From the NCBI GenBank assembly GCA_025716815.1, contig JAIXMN010000016.1:372001-436000 (forward strand): a stretch of DNA of 64,000 nt, given 5' to 3'. The stretch is from Dichotomocladium elegans. Taxonomy: Eukaryota; Mucoromycota; Mucoromycetes; Mucorales; Lichtheimiaceae. The notes under the pieces are model-generated. The model was not told the origin of the DNA and did no database searches. It was given only the letters and a program-made list of their open reading frames with translations. Positions 15,804 through 27,531 of this stretch are shown here, one piece after another. Each line of letters begins with the position of its first letter. Position 1 is the stretch's first letter. Made by a program: the position numbers and the translations under genes.

Positions 15804-18321
15804 TCTCTGAATGATGAATAAATAGTACATGTGTTTCACCCAAAATGCTGTAACGGCAAGGCGATGCACAGCAGCTTTTTCGGTTCCTAAGGATATGGCG
15901 AAGCACAGAGTGTGGCCCCTGTGGAAACATAACGGATATCCGCGGGATTGTGGCATTGTGTAATGTCCCTGAATATCAGTTGTATAGCGATGCACGTGAT
16001 AGCCAGGACCGGAAAGGGTGTGAAAAAAAGGAAGGTTAGTATCGGTGGGAAGGAACTCAGCCTAGTTGTCCTGCGTTGTCTGAACCGTGCATGCCGCTAT
16101 GTTTATTTGGCAGAATGCAATGAAGCGGGCCCTGTGGCCTTGTGCACATGTTTGGTGGATCAAGAATCTGAGATGCCCCATGGCGAACAGCCAGTACACA
16201 ATAAACCACTGACAGTCATGCGGACAAGAAATCGGAAAACGCTATTTATTATTTCGCTTTTGCTCTTCCTCTATTTCTTGCGAAATTATACATGGAGAAT
16301 AGCTGACGGCTCATCTGCTTATCCACCCGCAGTTGGCCGCCCTCACTCTATTTCGCCCGCTCTTGTCGCCCTCAACATCCACGTTTGGCCGTCCAGAACC
16401 GTAGAAGACTGATCGCTATGTCAACGGTGTCAAGGCAACCAGGTGTGCGTCATTTAACTTTTTAACCGCGTTTCATTGCAACCATCTTTTGCTCACTTCC
16501 CCTTCAAGATGTCAGAGCGTAACGTCGTCGCCGTCTCGTGATGTGTGTGCCCCGCCGCATAGGATTCTACTCTCTTCCCTTCCTTTCTCTGGAAGATCAC
16601 ATGGGGGAGGGGGAAGAGAGAGTGAAACGGAATGGCATTGCCCAGTGTCAAATCCCATCATCATCCGGCCCTCCGGTCTGAATGTGATGAGACCTGGGCT
16701 AATTTTCGGCATCCCTCTATTATGGCGTGTGCGCGTGCGCGTTCGCGCTTCTCCGTCCATGGGCACGCCTAGGCATGGGCGCTTTACCTTCCTACAGTTG
16801 ACTTGTGGGGGGGGGTGGAAAGAGGGGAAGGCCACCATCATCCCCGTTTTTCCATGTCAGCCCTACTGGCGCCGCTCCACCTCTATCTCATAATAAAAAC
16901 CGGGCCTAATTTTTAAAAGCACGTATTTATTCCACGCAACTTGTATCAACGAACCGCAATCGTAAACGGGCAGTATTTTCTTTTTAAAGGCAGAGGGTGT
17001 TTTGAGTCCAGCAAACGGGTGTAAAACTCAGTCATCCGCTCCAACTTTTTGGGAAAGGTGCTTCCTAGAAAGGCAAACGCAAGGGCAGAGCCGTTGCAGA
17101 CACGAGGCCAATTACTCAATCAGATGTAGTATCTGCCAACGTTCCAGCAGGCATCGGTAACCCAGCTCGACGCACCGGTGTATCACTTACTTTTAAGGAA
17201 ATGTCTGTTGGTGGCCGGGGAGCTCCTGTACCTTACTGCATCAGATAAAACTGTATGCTATCTTCTCGCACACCACGGATTGTTTGTGATACTTGGTTTG
17301 AGCTCACAGGGGCTCGAGCCTCCTTGATTTGCTTTCCTCTCATTGGCTCGTGGCACAAACATCGATTTCGCACCCCATACATCAGCTGTAGCCTATTTTC
17401 TACGAATCCTTCGTATCAACACGTAAGGTTTCGCGAACATGAACTGAGATTTGCTAGTCAATGGAAAATAGTAAATTTGATGCAGAGATTTATGAGCCAG
17501 ATGAGGGCTAGCGATAGCGAGCACGAAGGTCCTATGTACGAGGGTGGACAGCGACAGAAGATAGCGGGTGACCGCCCAGGTCTTTGATGAAGCAAATAAT
17601 GTGCTTTGCACAAGGCTGAATAACGAGGTAGGTAGTTCTTGTCTATCTAGTCTTCACTATCAGAAACAGTTCTATTCTTTTCATATTGATGATTTACAAT
17701 ACTGTAGGTGATACCTTGAGGTATTATAATGCCAATCCCCCTTTAGAAAACGCCAGGGGTGTGGCACTTTTGTTACTGCATGACAGATGTACGATATCCA
17801 GCCCAAAATATCGCTACAGACATATCTTAGCTGGGCCGTTCCAAGTTCTTGAATTTTTATAAACTAAGATGTTCTATGGAATGATACCATCATCTTATTT
17901 ATTTCCTTCCCTACGTATATTATATTTCAGACGGTATACATTCTGTTTTCAACCATGAAAGGCACTGATATCCTTGCGAGGAGCTTGGGTGACTTAATAT
18001 AAGCTGTGCTTTTAGAATCTTTACAGAAAATAGTTACAAAGACTTAGCTAAACCCGATTTCTGCGATTGAAGACGTATATATTTTTTTTTGGGGGGGAAG
18101 AGAGACCAACCAAATGAAGAGCGATTTCCTTTATCATCGACATAAACCTTCCTGTTCTTGGATCGTTTTTTAGAACATGCTTGTTTACTGTGTTTAATCA
18201 TAACCTACATAGCCATCTTTTTCCGAGGCGCGCAAAAGAGTCTAGATTCATTGGTCGCAAAAGCGCCAAGTACTGAATTGCAATATCTTATGTTTGATAC
18301 TGTAGAGAATAAACTAAAACA

Positions 18322-18347
18322 CATGTGTGTGTGTGTGTGTGTGTCTC
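18322..18347. repeat. (TG)n microsatellite
   Basis: Twelve or so TG units in a non-coding region, followed by a short CT run. Confidence 0.85.
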
Positions 18348-18896
18348 TCTTTACTGATCTCGCAGACATTTATGCCACAAAGAACAATTTTGTTCAATTG
18401 ACAGGGATCCATCCCTTGTGTGACCAACGCCAGGGAGTCAAACACCTTAGGTGTATATTTCAATCTGCAAACGCATGCAAAAGTAGAACCCACCTCCTCG
18501 TTCGGCGAAAAGGATCATCCAACATGGCCTACGTCCCACGCCGATTTCTTGGTTTTGTCTGTTTTTTTACTCGTCTTCTAAAGTACGTACGGCCAAATCG
18601 ATCTACAAGCCCGCGCGAAAGGTAATTACAGGTGGTAGATTTCTGTATTGATAAAAATATGCGTCGTGTAACCACGATTGCTGTTTGAAAAAGAAAATTA
18701 AAACTTCCTTGAGGTCCGGAGAAGGTGATGACGCCGGCCGGATCGAACAAGATGGATGAAAGCATCTCTGTTTTTGCTCATCAACATTTTATGTGGACGA
18801 GTTTAAACGTGAAAGTATGACAAGTGTTGTTGAGAAGAGAAGAATGAGTTGCGTTTATGCTCAATCATTTCACTCACGTACGTAATGAGGGGTGGT

Positions 18897-18940
18897 GCGG
18901 AGAGGGGGAGATCGGGGAGGGTAAAGGAGGCAGAGGGAGC
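18897..18940 (+). other. G-rich tract, possible G-quadruplex
   Basis: Runs of 4, 5, 4 and 3 guanines on the plus strand, separated by purine-rich loops of unequal length (one about 11 nt). It falls short of the strict G3+N1-7 rule, so quadruplex formation is only a possibility. Confidence 0.35.
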
Positions 18941-19856
18941 GCGTACATGATTTTATCCCCCTCGTGCCGTAAGTTAAATCAACCAACCTGCGTTCATCGA
19001 TAATATTCCCTCTCTTTCAGCGCTCTGTAACATAGCAAATAAAGATGTCGAGCTGCCTTTAATTACAAATACATCACCAGATCATGGAAATCATACATAT
19101 TACGCTACACAGACACATGACTCGGTTTTCCGCGGGTAAGTTGGACCATTATCCTGAATGTTGGTCTGCTTGAGAATTCACGTTGTCAGCGGTAGAGACC
19201 GACAACACTGCGAGGGATCGTCATAGGGTCCCTCCAATATCGACGTGGCCAGGAGAGGAGTATGCCTTACATTACATTACTTATAGCGAAGGGAGATGTG
19301 GTAAATACACACCTGCGGCCTTAAATCAGCAGATAAGCGTGGTAAACGCTAAAAAGATGTAGACAACCGCATTTGCAAATAAGAGGAAGTCGTGCGCGTT
19401 TTGGATCAAGTGAAACGTAAAGATGATATATACCCCAATTCCAGTTAGCCAACCATAAAAAGCTTTTCCTTGTTTTTATTTTATTGCGCTGTTTACAGTT
19501 ATGAGTGGGAGAAATATGAAGTGTGGAGTTAGTTCTATGAAAAGCCGAAGCTCTCCCCTCCCTTCCGTTTTGGAGTTTCATGTCCACATAACCAGAAAAG
19601 GCTTTTCCAAAAAAGAGCCATTGATACAATTTCTAGAAGCATGCGGTGAAGGTGACAGTGGGTGGGTTAGGTATTATTTTATTGGTGTTAACTCGCCGTT
19701 ATCTCTTTCTCCCTCTCTCTCTTTTCTTTTACTTAACTCTATTCCTTCTTTTTTCTCACTCTGATTACAATAACTGTCTTACTCATGGAAGAAAGATTTA
19801 TTTCCCGGAGAACCCAGGGATTACGCGAGTCCCTCTCAATATTTCACCTTCTCGCC

Positions 19857-21261
19857 ATGGTGAGTTTCTGGAGAAGAGAGCTGCGCGTCTAACTACTTCC
19901 AGCTTCGTACACCTCTTACTTTCATACAACGAAATTTCAAGAGTGCGAATCATTAACAATAATTACTACGCATTCCTAGGTTGCAGGCTTGGCAATCCTT
20001 TCCATAGGTGTGTAGTTCAACATCGTTGCCATTATCATCGCCTTGGGGGTTGCTTGGCATATGTCGGGTGGTGGTTCCTTGGCAAACTGTGAAATTTTTG
20101 TTCAAACGGCTTCCACTTACCATTTTATATCACATCCTCAAGGAGCCTATACCTTCAATTCCACAGTCAGCCGAACGCTGTCGCTCATTCTCCTGGCGGT
20201 CGGCTCGTTTGTTACAGTGATATCTTTTACGGCGTATTTCGGCGCACATATTGAACATGTTGGATTCTTGAAAACCTACAGCAGTACTGTGGCCATTCTG
20301 CTTATCCTGGAATTGAGTAAGTTAGAAAATCATCGCCCATACGGCAAGAGCGAACGCGCAAAATAGTTATCGTACCATAAAAGAAAACAACTCAATATGA
20401 ATAACTTTGCCGGTAAAAAGTCACTCTTGGTGTCGCATATTTATATAGAAAACAGGTAGGCAGAAAAGGAACCATCGCTGCGTTGTATCTTCTGACTTAT
20501 GCCCTCTTCAACCTTTGCAGGCGGATCTGTTCGGGAGCCAAGCGTGGGATTTTTTCAAAGAGAACGACAGCAAGCTGCTTTTCGATATCGAGCAATCGTG
20601 CGTATCCTTAGCCGAGAAAGTGACAAATAAGGTCTCACGCTCATGGTCATGATATTCTTTAGACTTCATTGTTGCGGCTACTCAGATCCAAGTGATCGTC
20701 CAGTGCTCATGTGTCCTTCAGAAGAAAAAGACGTCCTGCTTGGCGGATGTAGGGGCGCAATTGTAGATATGGCAGTGCGATGGAGCGATTGGATACTTGC
20801 TGCTGTGTTGCTCATACTTGCAGTAAAGGTGGGTGAACAGGAGGAGTTTATGCGATACTCCCAAAGGGCCAAAAGGGAGCGGGGCATCGACTGATGATAA
20901 AATCATGTCATATACATAGCTGACTGCTCTCCTGACTGCAGTGGTGCTTACTGTAATGGTGGAACGTGATGCAGAGGAAGAGCGCGCTTACATGACTGTG
21001 CTCGCAGCTCAAAACAATACACATGCGTGGTACGACAGCAACGGTGGCGGCGGCAGCGGACCGAGTTCGGGATCTACAAGTCCTAGAAGTCCTGTGTTTG
21101 CGCGTCCCACTGTCACCTTTTCAACTTCATCAGGGCGTACGGGTTACTTCTATCCAGCACGCCCGCCGTCATACAGCAATAGCAATAGCCAGCAGCACCA
21201 ACCGTCGCAACATCGGGTGCCTGGCTACGGCAGCACTGTGTCTACCTCGTCACACATGTGA
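19857..21261 (+). CDS. Tetraspanin-family membrane protein
   Basis: Organises membrane microdomains; fungal tetraspanins such as Pls1 act in polarised growth (established for other fungi). Proposed exons: 19857-19859 (ATG only), 20016-20316, 20421-20455, 20521-20597, 20663-20822, 20920-21261; 918 nt, 305 aa. Frame and splice sites are well supported from 20016 on. Four membrane segments: about 3-17 (short), 50-73, 88-112 and 183-206. The large loop has the diagnostic CCG at 142-144 (HCCGYSDPSDRP) and later cysteines for disulfides. The C-tail is Ser/Pro-rich, cytosolic, about 100 residues. The 5' end is weak: an in-frame TAG at 20013-20015 precedes exon 2, so I place the acceptor there and a one-codon first exon at 19857. 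Exon 5 may instead end at 20828 (donor GTGGGT). It lies 384 bp upstream of the JMJD4 start. Confidence 0.8.
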
Positions 21262-21645
21262 ACAGATGTTTTGTACAGTCCTTTCCCCACCCCATTTTTT
21301 ATGCGTACACACGCACAGAGCGCACGCGCCCAACACATACCGCTTGTCTATAATACCAATCTCCAGTCCTCTTTTGCTTTAATATTTTTTCATTGTATAT
21401 TTTTCAGCATTTCTTTTCCAACGCTATATAAATTATGTTGTGTATGTGACAGGGTCAGTTTCAGCCTGGTCTGGTGGTATCTATGATGCTTTATTATTCT
21501 TTCTTTTGATGGTGGCTGTATTTGCATCGTATGATACCGTTCGTCAACCGTTCTCTGGTGGGATAAAATTTCAACGAGTCCCGAAGAAAGCACCGCAATA
21601 AACACACACACATACACACACATATATATACATAATACTCACACC

Positions 21646-23056
21646 ATGGAAAGTGTACCTTACTACGCTGAACCGCTTTCATACGATCAATTCTTGAAGC
21701 ATCATCTCCTTCCTAATCTCCCAGCTCTCATTGGACCTGCGCTCACCAAGGATTGGAAAGCGCGACAGAAATGGGTCGAGCCATTGCCTGCTAGTAAACA
21801 AGGTGAAAATCAACCGGCCATGCAGCCATGCATTACCTACCTTCAAACCAAGTTTGGATCAGCTCAAGTCACAGTCGCGGACTGCGAGACCCCGGAATTT
21901 AACGATATGAAACGGACGGACATGTCTTTTGGAGCATTTGTCACCGAGTTGATGCCGCATGGCCGATATTATTTAAAGGACTGGCATTTCTGCCGCGACT
22001 TTCCTGACTATAAGGCGTACAGCGTACCTGATCTGTTTCAAGGTTGTTGTCGTTCTGTCGGTTGATGGGTTCTGATGGGCGTGGGGGATCCTGTCTATAT
22101 TTATACTGAGAAAGCATGGATTCGTTGTCTTCCTCTATTTCTTATGCACAGACGACTGGTTAAATGAATACTGGTCGACACGAGACGACAAAGATGACTA
22201 CCGGTTTGTGTATATAGGCGGTGATGCCACTTTTACCCCAATCCATGCCGATGTTTATAGGTAAGTAAGATGGTGAGAAATAAACGAATTGATGAGTTCT
22301 TAGAAAAAGACAGATCTTATTCCTGGTCAAGCAATATCTGCGGCATAAAGAAGTGGACGCTCTTCCCACCTGGGGAGGAGAAATTTCTTAAAGACAAGCT
22401 CAATAATTATTGTTATGACATCCGATCAGTGGATCCAGTCCGGTTTCCAGAAGCGGACAAAGCGCGTCGAATTGTTCTTTACCAACGCGATGGCGAAACT
22501 TTATTTGTCCCTAGCGGATGGTTTCACCAGGCAAGTGGTTGTGTGTGTGCGATTTTGCAAAATGGCAGGAAATAAATGGTCTCGATAGGTCGAAAACATT
22601 GGCATGACCATCTCCATCAACCAAAACTGGTCTAATGCTTGCAACCTCGAGGCCACGTTCAAATCCCTCTCTTCAGACTTCGCAGACGTCAAACGGTCTA
22701 TTGCAGACGTTCAGGAATTGATGTCGCCGATGGAATTTGTCAGCCAGAGCCAACTCCTTTTGCGACTTCATAGCGGGTGGGATTGGTCGATCTTTCTTGG
22801 CATGATCCATTGCGTGGCCCATCGACTTTCGGAGGAGCAGCAGCAGCGACACCAAGAATGTCAGCACCAACCTGACGCGACATGGCAGGTCCGTAAGATT
22901 CGCACAGTGCTGGATATGCTCATGGGCAGCGAAGGCGAGAAGGTAGAAAGGTATTTAGAAGAACAAGGACACGGATCATGGCTCCGTGACATTGACCGGG
23001 CTCTGGATCGAGTGTTACTCAAGGAGCAAGAGCTCGCAATAAACACAAATCCATGA
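21646..23056 (+). CDS. JMJD4: JmjC-domain oxygenase, JMJD4 type
   Basis: Predicted Fe(II)/2-oxoglutarate-dependent oxygenase. Human JMJD4 hydroxylates a lysine of translation termination factor eRF1 (established); the same role here is inferred. Exons: 21646-22042, 22152-22260, 22314-22530, 22589-23056; 1191 nt, 396 aa, near the family's usual length. The iron-binding facial triad is visible as H164 and D166 (TPIHADVY) and H240 (FVPSGWFHQV), on a cupin core starting with YYLKDWHF. The motif SINQNWSNACNL following the second His is typical of JMJD4 rather than of histone demethylases. The last ~130 residues are helical and basic/acidic mixed. Intron 3 starts with GCAAGT, directly after the codons for the triad His and a Gln. 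ATG at 21646 follows a CA/TA-rich leader. Confidence 0.92.
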
Positions 23057-23567
23057 CTTGGTTGTTTTTTCTATGCTTTACTTATCGAGGAATGAGCGCG
23101 TGGGGGCTGAGATGCAACAAGGCGCAAAAATCGACAAGATGGGGGCCTGGGTCGTTTAGAGGTCGTAAACATGGGATGAACGAAGAGTCGGGCAGGCGAT
23201 AGAAATCCCACCTCCGACACGGAAGTCCATCCGAAGTATGCGTGTCTTCAAAAAGGAAGAAGTACAAGACCATGCGCTTATCTAAATATTGCCCATAAAT
23301 TCTCAAAGCTAATTTGCCCCTACCCTTTTATTTCTTCCCTTCATCTAACCTACTTTATTTTTGAGGGGTTGATTGACCCGCGCGCCCTCTCTCTTGTTCT
23401 CCAGGTTTCCCCATCCGTTACCTTGCACTACCCTTATCTTTGGAAAGAGGGAAAAGCATAAGAGGAAATAACAGACGCCACCTTCATGTCCAACTTTTTA
23501 CCGTACAATTTTGACAGCGATCCATCTCATCCCTCGGCAGCAGCAGCAGCAGCAACTGCTGAACAAC
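23057..23567. other. Intergenic region, possibly holding upstream exon(s) of the next gene
   Basis: No independent gene. An ATG at 23486 opens a poly-Ala frame that does not splice into the downstream body in frame, so its status is unclear (see the next gene). Confidence 0.5.
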
Positions 23568-24873
23568 ATGCATTCTCAGCTCATGATGCTACGGGCAATC
23601 ATTTCCGCCCCTCATCTTCACCATCACACCACTATAATAACATCACTGTTGCAGAATGGGCTGGGGTACATTTACGAACCAGTGCGTACAAAAGAGCGCG
23701 GAGCCGCCAAGCTATAGCACGATTCCTCCTTTTTGTTTCTTGTTATGAGTGTTGCTCAATTGCAAAGCATCTATTCCATTATTAGGCCAATGCACTGTGC
23801 CGGCTTCTTCAGCGCTTCTGGAGCAAGATATAGCACCAAGCGACTGGCGGGATGTACATCGTAATATCAAACGCATGGATCAGCTGTACGACGCCACTTT
23901 TTACTCGTGGCTCAAATCAGAAGACAACGTGCTTGTTACAGCCATGTATCTTCACCGGATTGCAAATGAATACGGTCTGGGACGTATAGTCAATGCCCTG
24001 AAATGGCTGGTCGCCGACTGGCGTTGGGAGAGCACCAGTGTGCTGGTGCGTCACGTTACCGCAGATTGGTGCGATGCTCAAGGTGAAATTACTGCAGCTC
24101 TTACTTTCTCTATCTATCTATCGCAGAGCGGGGGCGCCTAAACTTTCTTTGCAGGCGACTTTGATAGAGCACATCTTCTGAGGCACCTGACTGCTCACTG
24201 GGCCACTCAGTACACCTCCACCCTTATCACCACCATCCTCGCGACCCCGCCGTATTCAACAAGTGATAATCAGCAGCGAGAACGATTCCTCCGTGCCCTC
24301 ACCAAGGATTGGGACTTTTCAAGGCTATCCGAATTCTTCATGTACCTCCAATCCCGCGCCAATGTCGACTACAAACTCAAATGTGTCATGCTCCAGGAAG
24401 CCGCTCGACGGGAACGTGAGACGTTGAACGCAAAATTGAACAATAGGAAGCGGCAGCAACAGCCAGTGGCCTCGATCAATACAGTAACAACGGCAACAGA
24501 AGCTCAAGATCCTCTTTCCCCTTCTCCTCCTCCTGCTACTGCTGCTGTTGCCGCTGCTGGCACTATTGTCGCAACCGATAAAGCGCGGGAGAATAGCAGA
24601 AACAGCTTGACATCCGAGTCCGAACGAAGTCAGGGCAAGGCACAAGCAAATCAAGGGACCTTGCCTCATCACAATGACGACGGCGATTATCAAGTTGATG
24701 ATGGTCATGGGATGGAGGGCGATAATCGAGCCAAAAATGTCTCTAGTAGTAGTTACACAGAGGGTCAAGAGGTAGGATCATCATCATCGACCTGGCGACA
24801 TCCCCGCCGGAGAATATCGAGCCAAGTGGCTGCTGATATTGGAGTTTTCCTAAACCTTGGGCTTCACACCTAG
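23568..24873 (+). CDS. Unrecognised protein with tandem Trp-centred helical repeats
   Basis: I do not recognise this family. Proposed exons: 23568-23685, 23786-24082, 24155-24873; 1134 nt, 377 aa. Exons 2 and 3 are well supported. The body (residues about 40-215) is helix-rich and carries at least four copies of a pattern like (R/W)xLTxDW: WLVADWRWES, RHVTADWCDAQ, RHLTAHWATQ, RALTKDWDFSR, mostly 25-30 residues apart, suggesting a small solenoid. The remainder is low-complexity, Ser/Gln/Asp-rich and probably disordered. No signal peptide or membrane segment. The 5' exon is uncertain: the CAG run at 23538-23556 is Gln-coding in the frame that splices correctly, while the other frame (ATG 23486) is Ala-coding and does not. 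A further upstream exon may be missing. Confidence 0.6.
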
Positions 24874-27531
24874 AGAAATTTCAACCATAAATGGAAATTC
24901 TAACGGAAAACTAGAAAGCCTAATGGCTGAAATTAGAGTTTAAAAACGTTGAGTCTCCCCTGGGCTTGGGAGTGGTGGTGGTAGACCAAAAAAGCGGATG
25001 GCGGCTTTCGCCCCAAAGTGAGATTTGTGTACCTCTTAAATGGTTGCTGTCATCCAGACGAAAAACAGGTTATACATTTAGAGTTATTTTTTTCACCCTT
25101 GGGTGATATATAGTTTGAGATGGTGAGGAGGGAGAAAGTGGGGGAGGGGAGGTTTGATTGGACATTTTTGGAATATTTCATTTTCAATCACGTTTGTGTC
25201 GTGCGATCATAGTGTTTGCGGTTCATTATAGAGGCAGCTTATGCGTGTAATAAGCTGATGAACATACAATGAAATGAGGATATTGGCAGATCGAGCCTAT
25301 CAGTTATCCACAGCAGGCTGCACTGCTTAAATGATGCTCTCTTCCCGCCCGGCTCACCTACAGGGTGCGACAACAGGGCCGAAAAGTTCTTTAGGGGGGG
25401 GAACGCGGGAGTCGGCCTCTGCTAGATATTCCTATCGGTTCGCCTTTAACAATGAAATCATGAACCCTCATAACTGCAATTTCTTGGAATATAACAAAGC
25501 TCAGATAGTGTTTTAATCCTCTTTCCCTGCCAGCATGTTGTCAGCGAGAAATTCTACCAGCCGATCGTCATCAATGGAGGGAAGCCTTTGTTTGTGGGGT
25601 GTGACATGGTGGCTGATCATGTTCTTATTAACAAAGCACGCAATGAGAAGTGATTGAAGCACAAAGAAACGTTGCTCTCGCTGCTGACAATGATGCGTTC
25701 TGAGGCACGCAGTAATTTCGCTGCCTCTCTTATGTCAGGATACCGACGACGTAGCCAGCAGCGACTGGCAGCAAACAAACAAACATGATGGCAAGGTACA
25801 AGGAATGTCGCGCAAATTCTATTGCTTAGCTATATTCATATTCCGCGAAAAAAAAAAAGTGTCTCTAGCTTGAATAGCCGAGGAAAATCCATAGTGAACC
25901 CTGAAGATGTTTTGCTGTAGAGATTCTGGCTAAGGAGCCATCTCGTTTGTTTGCCTTCTCAACCTATCGCACAAACTAGGAGTTGATAAAATCCGCTCCG
26001 GCTTGACAGGCATATTTTCCAAGTGAGCATCTCATACATGGGGTTCAAGTCACTCCCAACTTTTGCTTCATCACGAATTGTACAGTGTCCGCCCTGTTCT
26101 AATGATCATTCGTTATTACAGTGATATGACTTGGCTGGAACCATCACTTCTACGTAATGGGTATAGTAGTCACTGTATATGATCACCACCAATTTTCTGC
26201 CGTCTTCGGCGACATATTTACAAAAAGCGGATCCAATACCAAGAACATCGTTGCATGGATCCCGTCCGCCCCAAATATTTTTAATCACCATGCACTGCAT
26301 ACAAGAGGTTTTTTTTCAAAAAGACCATAATAGGTGCAACCCAAGCATCTTCTTGGTCTCTTGGGTGAAAAGCAAAAAAAAAGAAAGCAGTAGTCGTAAT
26401 TGTTTTGCGTCAGAGGGACTCATGATAAAGTGTTCGGAAACCCTTCTCCTATTGTGCCCTGTATCTATTACATAATCATTGAACGGACCCTTATTTATTG
26501 CCAACGCAAAGAAAGATAGAAATATGTATAAAAGGAAAGACAGACAGAGATCGCCCTGATGCCACCGGTGGCTCTTTTTTTTTGGTTCTTAGTCATCATA
26601 GATGGAGTTTATAGAGAAACTAAAGGTCGGCATGGACACGTCGGTCTCAGCGACATGGGGTACTGCCACTGCTACGGCTGCAACATACACACAGTTGTTT
26701 TGAGTCCGTCAACGGCATGGTTTGGGGATACAAAGACATTCTGTTGCTTAAATGCCAGCGACATAAAAGGGCGGCCTTTGGTTGTCATTATAGTAAACAA
26801 ATCGCTACCTTATCGCCACGGATATCCATCCTCCCATATTAGGTTTGGTGCCGAAGACTTGCGTGAAGAAGAAGGTTTCTTATCAGCCATTGCCTCAATT
26901 GAAACATGCCCATATTTGATATCTATAGTAATACACACGCGTTCTCCGTTTTCCTGGGGGGCAGATAGTGCTGTATTGGAAAGAGGAAAGAGAGAGATGG
27001 AAAAAACGGATTAGGATGCGTGTGTGTGTGTGTGCGTCTCGTTTTCTACCTTTACGCGGTGGACTATTACTAGGTATTTATTAGAGAGGCTGCTAACGAT
27101 GAAAAGAGATGGAGTGCGTGCAGATAGGGGAAAGACGGTAGAGAGAGCCAAATGATAGAATGAAGAGCAAAAGGATGTAAGACAAAAAGGTATATCAAGA
27201 CGGGGAGCCCGACATTTCGTGGGCAAGTCTTTCATATGTGAGTTTCTGAAATCGAGGTAAGTTCTGGATGAACCTGTAGCCCGTCTATATCATTCATGCA
27301 TCGTTAGCTTTTTCGTCTCCGACCCCTCCACCCCCACATCCTTCAGCAATATCTCAGTATCTTACCGGATTCCGAGACAAGCGGTTTAGCAGGTCAACTG
27401 TATAGCGCCGTACTGTGAGCGATGAATGATGTAAACATATACCGATAGATGCCAATCCACCCTGGTACTGGGGCAAATACGATAAAAACTAATGACCGAA
27501 CAGATCAGGTCAGCCTCCGCTTCTTTTATCT
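24874..27531. other. 2.7-kb gene-poor region holding one copy of a dispersed repeat
   Basis: No gene is supported. 25526-25890 matches, in inverted orientation, a segment at 49365-49846. A purine-rich tract lies at 25126-25152. The 151-codon open frame 26559-27014 (+) and a 64-codon one at 26106-26300 (-) have no recognisable motif. A GT microsatellite is at about 27017-27034. Confidence 0.65.
25526..25890 (-). repeat. Dispersed repeat, copy A (decayed mobile-element candidate)
   Basis: Similar by eye to the reverse complement of 49365-49846 over most of its length. Shared blocks include GCTGCTGACAATGATG, TCTGAGGCACGCAGT and GAATAGCCG. On the minus strand both copies encode a related peptide (here SERIIVSSESNVSLCFNHFS), with stops and frameshifts on both sides. 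Copy A lacks about 150 bp present in copy B. No terminal repeats or target-site duplication could be identified; the family is unknown. Confidence 0.7.

Larger units (their letters stand above)
15804..19856. other. 4-kb gene-poor region
   Basis: No gene is supported. Open frames (for example 15948-16412, 16489-16893, 17255-17587 and 18158-18625 on plus) lack recognisable domains and overlap frames of similar length on the other strand. Two simple-sequence features stand out: (TG)n at about 18322-18347 and a G-rich stretch at about 18897-18940. Confidence 0.6.

Noticed and set aside
15948..16412. 154-codon plus-strand frame downstream of the small membrane-protein gene
   Set aside because: No recognisable domain, no splice connection to the upstream gene, and overlapping frames of similar quality.
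20941..21261. Separate small Ser/Pro-rich ORF starting at a GTG
   Set aside because: It is the last exon of the tetraspanin gene, entered in phase from an acceptor at 20919.
26559..27014. 151-codon plus-strand frame
   Set aside because: No domain or flanking exon evidence; ends in low-complexity sequence near a GT repeat.
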